Origin: Branchiostoma floridae
Lineage: Eukaryota > Chordata > Leptocardii > Amphioxiformes > Branchiostomatidae
Reading direction: 5' to 3'
Length of the DNA stretch: 64,000 nt
NCBI RefSeq assembly: GCF_000003815.2
Contig: NC_049995.1
Coordinates: 16,304,187 to 16,368,186, forward strand
Notes under the pieces: model-generated
What the model was told of the DNA's origin: nothing
What the model saw: the letters and a program-made list of their open reading frames with translations, nothing else
Database searches by the model: none
Made by a program: the position numbers and the translations under genes
Shown: positions 57,501 to 64,000 of the stretch, in pieces
Position numbering within the stretch: position 1 is the stretch's first letter
Layout of the letters: every line of letters starts with the position of its first letter

Positions 57501-58879
57501 AAAGTATTCTTATATTAAATGATGTTTCAAAAGGAAAAAAAAAGACAACTGAAAAAAGTCTATCTACTCAGATTCGAACCCGGGTCGATCCAGCAACAAA
57601 AGCGTACTGATCAGGCACTCTGCCGATTCGGCCACTTGGCGCACAACTACGGTCGGTAACTTTTAACAGGTATGAAACGTTACAAATGTATTGCAACAGG
57701 TCCGTTCATAATTTCCAAGATTGCAAGGTCCAATTTTCTGAAGATAAATGTTTTTGTGTGAAAAGTTAGTGATCTCGTTCGTTCCATAGTGGGTACTTCT
57801 TCCTAGACCGCCTGCTTGGTTTGCTTGAAGGCATGGCCGGGCTGACGCCCGAGGTTTTCGCTGCCATAATAATGAAAACGATGCCGAGTTCCATTTTGTG
57901 TCCTGCGCGTTGATAGGTTTACCCCTGACGTATCCGCAAGACAGCCAGAATGTCAGCCAATCAAAAAGATGGAAACTTGGACTGCATGATGCAAGTTCCA
58001 TTTCTCCTTACTTTTGTCCGGTGGATATGCAAATACCTGTAAGGATGCTATATGTTTCTACCTTCGGGAAACATAATAAACATAAAAATTGTAAAATGGT
58101 TGGGGTAAAGGTAACGGCTAATGCAAAACATAAGGGAAAAAAAGTTTTCAGCTTGAAAAAAGTACAAAACACTATTACTGTACAGTAACAGCACCTGTTC
58201 ATTGAAAATTAGAAAAGTAATGTCAGTTTTTATGTTTGCTACACCAGAAAGTTGGTGAATGGTTTCATTAATGGTGAAAATTTTCTGAGTGGTAATTTTT
58301 ATTTTTATTTTTTTTCCCAAAAAATAGGGGCGAGCGAATCCGTGAACCAAGAGATTAAATTGGTGTGGCCTTAGGTTTAGTTGAAAACGTTTTTTTTCAT
58401 TAAACAGATGTCTTTTTTTCTTGTACTTAATATGGAACATTCATGATAATACGCAAGATAGCATTATTTCTCAAGCAGCTGGATTAACACTTTGGAAAAC
58501 ATTTCCAAAACCCATCCAGTTATAACTTGTGTATCTTATTACCTCTTATTCAAAATTCATCAACATATAGACAACCACAATTTACCTCTTTCAGCTGACC
58601 CAAAGCTGATAGTATCAATTTCCTCTCATCCAAGTGGACGGGCCCTCCAAGCTCCTGGTATGGTTTATCGATACGCGAGCGGTACCCTTGTCTCGTAGTC
58701 TGTCTCAGCCTCCTACCATAGTTCTCTCGGAAGACCTCCTCACGCGTCGGAGTTGTCGGGTTGTAGACGGTTTCGGAGCGGGCCTGGAGTTTCAGTCCCT
58801 TCTGCGTGGGGATCGGGAGCGGCTTGACCTGGACGTATGCCCGCGGGTCGTGTCGCGCGGTGCTGGCGGGGGCCATCAT
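27513..58879 (-). CDS. CCDC60: Coiled-coil domain-containing protein 60 homologue
   Basis: Sixteen coding exons on the minus strand join in phase to 756 aa: 58879-58586, 51197-51087, 50026-49953, 48839-48636, 37632-37471, 36762-36658, 35871-35772, 35297-35030, 32468-32324, 31985-31889, 31280-31180, 30640-30500, 29445-29287, 28863-28773, 28244-28134, 27620-27513 (TAG). All have GT-AG boundaries. Family-defining stretches are LIQSVRLGKGLF (~162-173), FRQLCALNWLLE (~285-296), PGGGKTTQQKLKKEK...KWAQFIT (~319-345), and the C-terminal LKVLSTLRPWELCAPDI then FVREKIIEMP. Residues ~99-160 are a Glu/Gln/Arg coiled coil; exon 35297-35030 is Ser/Pro-rich and disordered. Longer than human CCDC60 (about 550 aa as recalled). 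A conserved ciliated-tissue protein of unknown biochemistry. A 66-nt cassette exon may add 22 aa (33409). Confidence 0.88.
27815..27950 (+). mobile_element. SINE tail fragment
   Basis: AGTGGATTAATTAATTCTG, GGATATGCAGCTTGTGT, TGTACAAACCTGG and CACCTTTGCAATAC parallel the tail of the SINE at 8121-8320. The tRNA-like head is missing. Confidence 0.6.
27941..28133 (-). repeat. Three tandem copies of the 3' edge of a CCDC60 exon
   Basis: A ~64-bp unit holds the last ~25 nt of exon 28244-28134 (encoding DISSAIE), its donor GTACAT and adjacent intron. Copies begin at about 27941, 28004 and 28067, then the real exon at 28134. Confidence 0.88.
29862..30440 (-). repeat. Five partial tandem copies of a CCDC60 exon end
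   Basis: Copies of the 3' part of exon 30640-30500 (QRFADVSAEKALTLHDNLEA) with donor side lie at about 29862-29975, 30011-30090, 30133-30215, 30257-30365 and 30411-30440. Most keep the donor CAG|GTACGTGTG; the outermost has CAG|GTTTGG. None keeps the real acceptor and the first codons, so only 30640-30500 can be a complete internal exon. Confidence 0.88.
30830..30985. repeat. Dispersed repeat, second copy
   Basis: Shares TGCAGTTCCAAA, GACCATAGCATGTCCAG and GAAGTTCTGCTGCAGTACCA in order with 11330-11520. Confidence 0.6.
32216..32300 (-). mobile_element. SINE fragment (minus orientation)
   Basis: AGCAGCATGTACCATTTTTA, AAGTCTTTGGAATGACTTGGC and CTGGGGTC match the SINE at 47995-48115, which retains the B box. 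Confidence 0.6.
32516..32672. mobile_element. Palindromic MITE, family member 2 (right end lost)
   Basis: ACTAGTTCACCTTTATCCGC and GGTAACCTATATCCGTTG at the left, internal TTTGAAACCATAAACTG; the right terminal inverse is missing. Lies about 50 bp upstream (in gene direction) of CCDC60 exon 32468-32324. Confidence 0.72.
33087..33396. repeat. Direct repeats around a MITE-like insert
   Basis: CCCACAATTATTTG...TTAGTGATGAC.GAGGAGGTT.TGAACACCTAGTGTGCTGCTGAG occurs at 33087-33160 and again at 33306-33392. Between them is sequence related to the element at 24680 (TAGTCTCCAAGCAGACCC, CATCAAAGCTGGCC, repeated TTGGCCGGCTAT). Confidence 0.6.
33409..33474 (-). other. Candidate 66-nt cassette exon of CCDC60
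   Basis: Between a strong acceptor (CATTTCCCTTTCCAG) and donor CA|GTAAGT on the minus strand. It is phase 1-1, exactly 22 codons with no stop (RRTSTNRRTSRKYSRAKRDS), and fits between exons 35297-35030 and 32468-32324 without changing frame. Two decayed copies of its acceptor side lie upstream at 33768-33805 and 33850-33905. Inclusion would extend the basic, disordered region. Confidence 0.5.
33768..33905 (-). repeat. Two decayed copies of the cassette exon's 5' edge
   Basis: Both keep the CCTTTCCAG or CCTTTTCAG acceptor and the CCC...AGAAG.(A/T)CCAGTAG core. One has an in-frame TGA; neither keeps the GTAAGT donor. Confidence 0.65.
34500..34650 (-). mobile_element. tRNA-derived SINE (minus orientation)
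   Basis: On the minus strand GTGGCGCAACGGCTAGAGCG is an A-box region and CCTGAGTTCGATACTCGCC a B box, followed by a body. The tRNA-like head shows no functional cloverleaf. Lies in a CCDC60 intron. Confidence 0.68.
36870..37073. mobile_element. Near-perfect foldback MITE (204 bp)
   Basis: CATAATTCCACCAGGTGCCA...GCCACCTCAAAAAACGTT is inverted at the right. Pairing continues through AAGATTGTCTT. to near the centre. No coding content; CCDC60 intron. Confidence 0.85.
38235..38243 (+). repeat. Left 9-bp target-site duplication of the giant foldback element
   Basis: TGATCCTAA, repeated at 46123-46131 just outside the opposite inverted end. Confidence 0.75.
39103..42292. other. 3.2-kb segment found only in the left arm of the foldback element
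   Basis: Contains a CTTT microsatellite (39153-39180), three 163-bp units each holding CCTGTACC.TG.(T/C)ATTACAA and GAGCTGAAATTTG (39361-39850), and a ~700-bp tandem duplication (about 39700-40270 and 40312-41045). Each duplicate has AGCCAATCAGCGAAGAGGA and TTAATATTCATAAGCGGG. A poly-G tract is at 40721-40736. No coding frame is convincing. Either an insertion in the left arm or a deletion from the right. Confidence 0.6.
42595..44970. repeat. 51-bp palindromic minisatellite of splice-site-like units
   Basis: About 36 + strand units (42595-44390) and about 12 inverted units (44395-44970). The unit is CAGGTGAGTAACGTG + TATTTCCTTTGATTACAG + ACCAGGTAAGACACCGTA, so each contains two donor consensus sites (CAG|GTGAGT or CAG|GTAAGT; CAG|GTAAGA) and one pyrimidine-rich acceptor. 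A variant (CTTTGCCTATAGACCAGATA) fills the central part, 43870-44390. The 51-bp period is a multiple of three, which explains the long open frames on both strands; none is a gene. Confidence 0.95.
46132..47994. other. CCDC60 intron sequence without clear features
   Basis: AT-rich. AAGCGTACCG(A/T)GTT occurs twice (47163, 47402) in a degenerate repeat. Nothing coding could be supported. Confidence 0.4.
47995..48115 (-). mobile_element. tRNA-derived SINE (minus orientation)
   Basis: The minus strand reads GTAGGTCGTGAGTTCGATCC (B box), then GGCCGAGTCATACCACAGAC and a CTTTAAAAATGGCACATGCT body. The body recurs at 32216-32300. Confidence 0.72.
48155..48530 (-). mobile_element. LINE 3' end, minus orientation
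   Basis: The minus strand from ~48525 encodes VEDETHLMSNCPFYDQKRNK, LFKEATKLYP and further LINE-type RT C-terminal sequence. A diverged tail with the inverse of TTGCAAATTC and GGGCTAATTG ends near 48170. The matching copy is at 60640-61210. Confidence 0.7.
48840..49760 (-). repeat. Five partial tandem copies of the 5' edge of a CCDC60 exon
   Basis: Copies of the acceptor and first ~60-75 nt of exon 48839-48636 (LIQSVRLGKGLFRLM-DDEE) lie at about 48941-49021, 49120-49200, 49290-49345, 49441-49522 and 49620-49701. Each has a CCTAG acceptor, and the frames checked end in a stop soon after the copied part. A ~500-bp higher-order unit is itself duplicated (48840-49340 and 49345-49840). Confidence 0.88.
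50531..50690. repeat. ~90-bp tandem duplication in CCDC60 intron
   Basis: TGCTTCAGTGTGTAA.ACCATG.AGAAGG and GATGGAACTGGGGGATATGA occur twice (50531-50606 and 50626-50690). No exon relation seen. Confidence 0.7.
50994..51048 (-). repeat. Partial copy of the coiled-coil exon of CCDC60
   Basis: The minus strand reads QQLVKDAEEQLLQQQR, the last half of exon 51197-51087 (QQLVKDAEEQLQQQQRR). It is separated from the real exon by an (AAAC)n repeat at 51053-51078. It lacks an acceptor. Confidence 0.8.
51200..53671. other. CCDC60 intron 2, distal part
   Basis: About 2.5 kb of AT-rich intron. No exon, RNA gene or repeat family could be supported. Confidence 0.4.
53672..53872 (+). mobile_element. LINE 3' tail (plus orientation)
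   Basis: Starts near GGTTGGATCTTTCATCTTCC, contains AAAGGAGTCGAACCCAATAA and ends CCTGCAATTAGCCCACGGGC plus AAGAATTTGCAATAAAC. Same family as 19236, 23660 and 60640. Confidence 0.7.
54134..54146 (-). promoter_or_regulatory. RFX X-box-like motif in CCDC60 intron
   Basis: The minus strand reads GTTGCCTAGCAAC, which fits GTNRCC-N(0-3)-RGYAAC. RFX factors drive ciliary genes, and CCDC60 homologues are expressed in ciliated tissue, so an intronic enhancer is possible. Distance to the first coding exon is about 4.4 kb. Confidence 0.35.
55647..55750 (+). other. Possible isolated plus-strand exon
   Basis: A strong acceptor (CTTCACACTTTTTCCACAG) precedes an open 104-nt stretch, CPENWGYKTDPTATVSACPE then SVRPVAQVVLDLAV, with a moderate donor GCG|GTAATT. 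The Cys/Pro pattern looks extracellular, but no partner exon was found. Could be a remnant of a transposed gene piece or chance. Confidence 0.25.
56812..56870 (+). repeat. Single unit of the 57-bp minisatellite
   Basis: AAGCTGGAGTGTTACGCC, AAAGGGCGGTTATACCAGC and TATATAGACACAG match the unit of the 14461-15224 array about 42 kb away. Confidence 0.85.
57159..58380. mobile_element. 1.2-kb TIR element
   Basis: TTAGGCCACACCAATTTAAT and TTCTTGGTTCACGGATT at 57162-57199 are inverted at 58337-58376. A partial end, GGCCACATCAATTTAATTTG, also lies near 59310. The interior has a tRNA-like segment (57558-57648) and no transposase. It lies inside CCDC60 intron 2, just downstream of the first coding exon. 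Confidence 0.68.
57558..57648 (-). mobile_element. tRNA-like sequence (SINE head or tRNA pseudogene)
   Basis: On the minus strand: AAGTGGCCGAATCGGCAGAG (D-arm/A-box-like) and CCCGGGTTCGAATCTG (T-arm/B box), 50 nt apart. Stems pair poorly, so a functional tRNA is unlikely. Confidence 0.5.
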
Positions 58880-59009
58880 CGATTCCCGCGGTCACATCGA
58901 ACCCGACGGACTCAACCGCATCTGTGAAGGGAGAGAAAATAATGTTCGATCATTAGTGAAAATGTAACAGTGGGGTTGGAGGACTGATAAACTGACTATG
59001 CAAAAAGGC

Positions 59010-59240
59010 TGTCAGCCTTTTAGCGTAGTGGTTTAGAGTAGAGTAGAGTAGAGTAGATCATTCGGTTGAGTTTAGTGTCTTGGTTTGTGATCTGGCGGGA
59101 CGGATTCGGTACGGGTTCAAATCCTGCGAGTCAGGATATTGTTTCTTTCTGTTTCTACTCCTAATTCTTATTTGTATGCTGTACTCCTTTCTCACATTGG
59201 TTCCCACAACGGGAATCGAACCCAGGCCTCGGCGGTGCAG
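59010..59240. mobile_element. tRNA-like fragments upstream of CCDC60
   Basis: Plus strand: TAGCGTAGTGGTTTAGAGTA with (GTAGA)n, then GTACGGGTTCAAATCCTGC, A- and B-box-like. Minus strand: a second B box, CCTGGGTTCGATTCCCG, at about 59213-59230. Probably SINE-derived. Confidence 0.5.
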
Positions 59241-59570
59241 AGTGCAAAATACACAAAAACGTAAGACAATTGACAAAAATGAATTAGAATAAAGAAATAG
59301 CTAGAAAAGGCCACATCAATTTAATTTGATCTATTATGTAATCAGTCCGTTGGGAAAGTGAGTTTCTTGAAGCAGTGAACGAAAAGGTCTCAAAAAAATC
59401 TCAGTGCCCCCCTCCCCAGACCCGTCCCAAGGACAGTTTCTTTTCGTAGTTTTTACTCAAGTTTTTGTCCCCAAACTAACTTCAACATTAAATCAACACC
59501 AACACTACATTTTTCTACCAAACTCCTTCAACGGAAACCCCAAACTCTACACTTATTTGAGAGTTCTTAC

Positions 59571-60000
59571 CTAAAACTTTGGAGTTGAAAAGTTTGGGTA
59601 TCCGCCATTTTGGGAAGACTCGATCGAAGAAGCCGCCAAAAAAGTCTTACAAACTTTATCTCCTAGTTTACTGAGCTAAATGCTTCGTTCCACACATACA
59701 GAAATGTTATCGCTATCACAACACGACAACAACTATTCCCCTAAATCGGCAAGTTTGGCGATGTTATTGATAGTGAGATAGCACGAGTGTCTTGAGACTT
59801 ACCGAGGAAGTTTGGCCAAAGTCTCGGGGGAATAACGCGGCTGCCCCGTCAACACTCTTTCCGTGCCTGCGGTGATTTCAACTCCCGTTTCCGTACCCTT
59901 TAACGCCTGTTATGCTACAAGAATATACAATTTACTCCTTTAAACCACCGGTTGGTGGCCTGTAGGAGTTGAAGTGTTCTCGAAACTCGGCGCCACCATT
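59571..60000 (-). promoter_or_regulatory. Probable CCDC60 promoter and alternative noncoding first exons
   Basis: The first coding exon begins at 58921 after an acceptor (CTCTCCCTTCACAG), so a noncoding exon must lie upstream. Two good minus-strand donors are TTTTAG|GTAAGA (exon end 59571) and CCTCG|GTAAGT (exon end 59803). A YY1-like AAAATGGCGG at 59603-59612 is typical of TATA-less starts. Using the first donor would create a short upstream frame ending in exon 58921. Confidence 0.45.
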
Positions 60001-60639
60001 TGTGATCAACACTGATTCACAGAGGGGCGAACTGGACACCATTACAACACCTGAGGCGCTCTTCCACCATACAAACTCCCTCCCCACAAGCTCAACTTCT
60101 GAAGACTGTGTTTTGTTCGCTTTTGTTCCATCTACGATGAATTAAAACTTATGACAAGTCTTCAAAACGTTCCAATATGACATAGAAATGGATGAAAAAC
60201 AAGCAACGACACTAGCTTACGTTGTACACTACATTTTAACTTAGCATTAACTTTGTAAGGGTTGGTCTTCAGGTTTTGAGTGTCTTCAAAGAAAATATAA
60301 TGTCCTTTTCCTTGGAATTTATTTATTCATATTAAGTATTTCATTTTTATCGTTTGATTTTTTTGTTGCTATTTCGAGTCAGATCTGAACGACAAAATGG
60401 TCGTCCGGAAAAAAAAAAAAAACTTTTTGCACTGCCTTCCCTCAGGGGGTGCCGCCAGAGCCAGGAAGAGCTGATTGAAACGTCGCTTAGCAACATCAAA
60501 CAAAGGGTTCGCCGCCCGTGTCGGACCAGCGCTCTACTCAGGTGTGCAAAACAAGCCTCTGTCTTCAAGTGTTTGGTTTTCATTCCCCTTTGTTCTGGCC
60601 TGTAGTCTTTCTGATTAGGACGGATTGAGACTCGGTAAA

Positions 60640-61210
60640 CAAGATAAGATAAAAATAAAGTTTATTGCAAATTCTTGCCCGTGGGCTAATTGCAGGTAAC
60701 ATATTGAAATGTTTTATTGCAAATTCATGCCCATTGGGCTAATTGCAAGTGAACAAAATCAAATACTTCAATAAATAATCTAAATTCTAACATGCAAAGA
60801 TTAACTGCTTGTATGTAACGGTTATATACAGAATGTCGAGTACGATTCTAAAACCTACGTTACTATTGCGGGGTTTGACTTCTTTTTTGAAAACATAAGA
60901 GATTCAAACAGTGTAAAAACAATATCACGACTGTCTACTAGTACTCTAGTCTAAAGATAGTAAAAGCTAGCTCTCGATCATGGGTTATTGGGTTCGACTC
61001 CTTTTCAATCGAAGACAGTGTAAGACGAAAGATCCCACCTTTTTTTTCTATTATGTGTGGTTTTGTGATGTTAGAAGGAGAACTGTTTTCTTTTTGTCAG
61101 TGATCGTGAATGTGAGGAAGTTTGGGTGGAATTTGATGGCCTCTTCAAACAACTCTTTTCTTTCGTGATTGTAGAAAGAGCAGTTTGACATAAAATGTAC
61201 AAAATAAAGT
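60640..61210 (-). mobile_element. LINE 3' end, minus orientation
   Basis: Tail: the inverse of TGCAATTAGCCCACGGGCAA at about 60676-60705, with a second tail at about 60715-60750. Then the inverse of AAAAGGAGTCGAACCCAATA at about 60990, and a reverse-strand RT C-terminus at 61040-61200 parallel to that at 48155-48530. A 5'-truncated copy. Confidence 0.68.
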
Positions 61211-61609
61211 CAACAGCCAGAGGTGACCGAGTACTCGACTCATACGAATTCTAAGGACTTGACTTGATTTTACGGAAGCCATACGAAATTCAAGTCTAGC
61301 AATAATACTAGTAGCAATGTTGTATGTACATGTATAAAACTTGTGTGAATTCTGTGAAATTGTTTGTAGTAGATGGTATGAAGTCTGTAAATAAATACTA
61401 AAGTTTAAGTTCGTATATAAACTTCAATGGGCGCCCCTGGGATAAGCTTGTTCGCTCAGATTTTGGGTTACTCTCTTGAAGTAATTTTTCTTCGATTTCA
61501 TGATGTCGCATTGACAAAAAAATACATGTATCTATTGATCTTTTACAATTATTGAACGCGATCACGAGATCTACAAAAAACACGCAAAGAATTATGGACA
61601 TTGCCCAAC

Positions 61610-61700
61610 CATCAAAAGTTTCAAAGTTCTTTATTTGTTCACAATATATCGACTTTTCATTCGCAAACGTACACACGAGGGCTAATTGCAAAGGAGCAAA
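61610..61700 (-). mobile_element. LINE tail fragment
   Basis: TTCTTTATTTGTTCACAATA and GAGGGCTAATTGCAAAGG resemble the inverse of the tail family but are diverged. Confidence 0.4.
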
Positions 61701-61734
61701 CTGATACGATAGTGAAAATTTCTAACGGCATATA

Positions 61735-61964
61735 ACGCTCTAGCTAGTTCACCTTTATCCGCCGGGTCACCTTTATTCGTTGTCCGTAAAAACAGCTCAT
61801 TTACGAGTATTAAGTCTGCGGACTGTGGTTTCTAATTTGCAATACATGTATTTTCAAAATGTTCCGATTTGAAACCACTGTCCGTCGACTTCATATACCT
61901 TAAAGTACGCTTTTACAAACAACGGATATAGGTCACCCTCCGATTAAGGTGAACCAGCGTTAGC
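61735..61964. mobile_element. Palindromic MITE, family member 3
   Basis: GCTAGTTCACCTTTATCCGC at the left; AAGGTGAACCAGCGTTAGC at the right. The internal GTTTGAAACCACTGTCCG block matches members at 26596 and 32516. Confidence 0.78.
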
Positions 61965-62045
61965 TCCGTGAATTACTATGAAATATGACATACATTTGAG
62001 ACAATGGCTTATGATGAGTCTCAAATATTTTACTCACCTCAAGCA

Positions 62046-62205
62046 GAAGTTAAGCCTTGGCTTGTTTTACGTTTTTATCGGGCTTTCTATTTTGTAACTA
62101 GTGGACGAAAAATTCGGAAAAGAAAAAAAAAAACTGACAAAATAGAAAGCCCGATAAAAAAACACAGAAAACGACGTTCAAAACAAGCCGAAGTCTTAAT
62201 TTTCT
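62046..62205. repeat. Imperfect hairpin
   Basis: GCCTTGGCTTGTTTTACG and TTTTTATCGGGCTTTCTATT, then TTGT, pair with the inverse at 62138-62192. Arms are about 45 nt; the loop is A-rich. No gene is evident between 62206 and 62890. Confidence 0.6.
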
Positions 62206-62889
62206 TCTTTACAGACACGTGTACAACCTGTCATTAGTGCAAAATTAAGTTGTAAAAGAATGGAACGAACGAAAGAACAAAAAATGGACACAATGTTGTC
62301 TGTTGTCTTTTTGGGACGTTCTGGTACTAGTAAGGAGGTTTAAAAAAAATATTTTTGCCGAATTCTTCTCTCCGTAGGAAAATCTAGCGGGGTCTACAAT
62401 ACATCCTACCGTTACTGCCTATGACATAGCATAACCAAACAGGTGTATCGCTTAGACGCCGCGCCCTCTATCGGTACAGTGTGGAACGACAGCATTAAGA
62501 CGACAGACAACATTGCGTCTTTGTCGGCTGGTCTGTGGAGTGGGGTAAGGAGCGCTCCCGGTGCCAGCCATATGGGGAGGACAGGCCGGGGAGAGTAGGC
62601 CGGGGAGAGGGGGCCAGACTGTACCATTGTACCTGTAGGGAAAGAAAGTACAGCATTATTGCAATCACTTCTATGTCCTCTCAAACACATTTCTGGCTAG
62701 CTATGGCCCGTTTTGGAAGCTAAAATATGACATTTCTTGGATTACCACATACTTATGCTATGGCAAAGTCGGGACTCTTAGTTAAACAAAAAACAACAAA
62801 ATTATATAAACCTCTAACAGCGACACCTACCGGAGTGAGTGTCCTTTCTTACTGTCTTGCAAAATCCTACATTTTTACCGAACTAAAAG

Positions 62890-63960
62890 CCTCATCGACA
62901 TTAAACTAAACATAGAAGTTTGTCCAAACTCATTTCAAGTGTACTATAATGTCAACGCGTCGTACTTCAAGTGACAAATTTAACAGACAGCAAGGCGTAA
63001 TAACGTCAGAGTGCCATAAAGTTGACATATGCGGTCATATGGAAGCCAGAGCGGGTTTCAACCATTTTAATCGCATTAATAGCTTCATCGACAATAAACT
63101 AAACATACAACTTCAACCAAACTCTTTTCAATTACACCGGTGTGTCTACGCCACGTACTCAAAGTGACAAATTTAACAGACATTAATGCGTAATGACGTC
63201 AGGGTACCATAAAGTTGACAAGGAAATTATGGCGGGTTTTCCACTGTTTTGACCTAATTGAAAGGGTCACTGACAATAAAGTAAACATACAACTTCGACT
63301 AAACTCTTTCCATTTACACCGGTGTGTTGACGCTACGTACTCAAAGTGACAAAATTAACAGACATCAATGCGTAATGACGTCAGTGTACCATAAAGTTGA
63401 CAAGGAAATCATGGCGGGTTTTGTTTTGACCTAACTGAAAGGGTCATTGACAATAAAGCAAACATACAACTTGGACCGAACTCTTTTAGATTACACCAGT
63501 GTGTCTACGCTACGTACTCAAAGTGACGTCAGGGTACAATAAAGTTGACATATGCGCTCAGAAGGAAGTCAGGGCGGCTTTTCCACTGTTTTGACCTAGT
63601 TCATAAAGCCATAGACAATAAACTAAACATACAACTTCGACCAAACTCTTTTTCATCACACCGGTGTGTCTACGCTACGTACTCAAAGTGACAAATTTAA
63701 CAGACATCAATACGTAATGACGTCAGGGCACCATAAAGTTGACAAGGAAATCATGGCGGGTTTTCCACTGTTTTGACCTAATTGAAAGGGTCATTGACAA
63801 TAAAGCAAACATACAACTTGGACCGAACTCTTTTAGATTACACCAGTGTGTCTACGCCACGTACTCAAAGTGACAAATTTAACAGACATCAATGCGTAAT
63901 GACGTCAGGGTACCATAAAGTTGACATATGCGCTCAGAAGGAGGTCAATACAGTGGAAAG
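62890..63960 (+). repeat. ~180-bp satellite, six units, reaching the window end
   Basis: Each unit has ACAATAAACTAAACATACAA, CACACCGGTGTGTCTACGC, TACTCAAAGTGACAAATTTA, GTAATGACGTCAGGGTACCA and TAAAGTTGACA, then a TTTTGACCTA.TT segment. Equivalent points lie at about 63143, 63326, 63502, 63666 and 63847 (period 164-183). The array may continue beyond the window. Confidence 0.88.
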
Positions 63961-64000
63961 ACCGCTCTTACTTTCTTGTGTGGCAGGCCACACGCGAACG

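Noticed and set aside
57558-57648. Functional tRNA gene
   Set aside because: A- and B-box-like motifs are present, but stems mispair and no proper anticodon loop forms; treated as SINE head or pseudogene.
27513-58879. CRISPR arrays or bacterial-type operons
   Set aside because: Tandem repeats here are contiguous minisatellites without unique spacers, and genes are spliced; the DNA is eukaryotic.

Overview
The window looks like an animal genome, most likely a cephalochordate (Branchiostoma) or another invertebrate deuterostome. The reasons are intron-containing fatty-acid-binding-protein genes with the ancestral four-coding-exon layout, a CCDC60-type ciliary/coiled-coil gene, and a dense mix of YR retrotransposons, LINE 3' ends, tRNA-derived SINEs, foldback MITEs and microsatellites. 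The species call is inference. One 400-base assembly gap is present.

Layout. (1) 1-4775: right part of a Ngaro/DIRS-order tyrosine-recombinase retrotransposon (Gag, RT-RNase H, YR, split direct repeats). (2) 5570-25620, + strand: a tandem cluster of intracellular lipid-binding protein (iLBP/FABP) genes. Three are complete in coding sequence (9674-11877, 18633-21323, 22806-25620; each 132 aa, exons of 73/167/105/54 coding nt). A fourth, upstream, is seen only as its last two exons (5570-5674, 6015-6071); the Ngaro element lies where its intron 2 or upstream sequence should be, and its last exon was copied when a LINE fragment came to sit between 511-bp direct repeats. The first two complete genes share a TATA promoter, a noncoding first exon and a GT-repeat-bearing first intron, and all share a 3' UTR block with RFX X-box-like motifs. 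(3) 27513-59803, - strand, convergent with the lipid-binding cluster: one ~32-kb gene whose 16 coding exons join in perfect phase to a 756-aa CCDC60 homologue. Its introns hold most of the repeats of the window, including a 7.9-kb foldback element (38244-46122, 9-bp target duplication) whose centre is a palindromic 51-bp minisatellite made of consensus splice donors and acceptors. Five exons of this gene have partial tandem copies of an exon edge in the neighbouring intron. (4) 60000-64000: LINE tails, a MITE, a hairpin and a ~180-bp satellite with a CRE-like TGACGTCA-type site in nearly every unit.

Function together. The lipid-binding proteins are cytosolic carriers of fatty acids, retinoids or bile-acid-like ligands; nuclear-receptor half-site repeats (DR1, IR1) lie in their promoters and first introns. 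The CCDC60 homologue is structural and unrelated in pathway. Exon coordinates were read by hand from splice consensus, reading phase and comparison between paralogues; no alignment or expression data were available.
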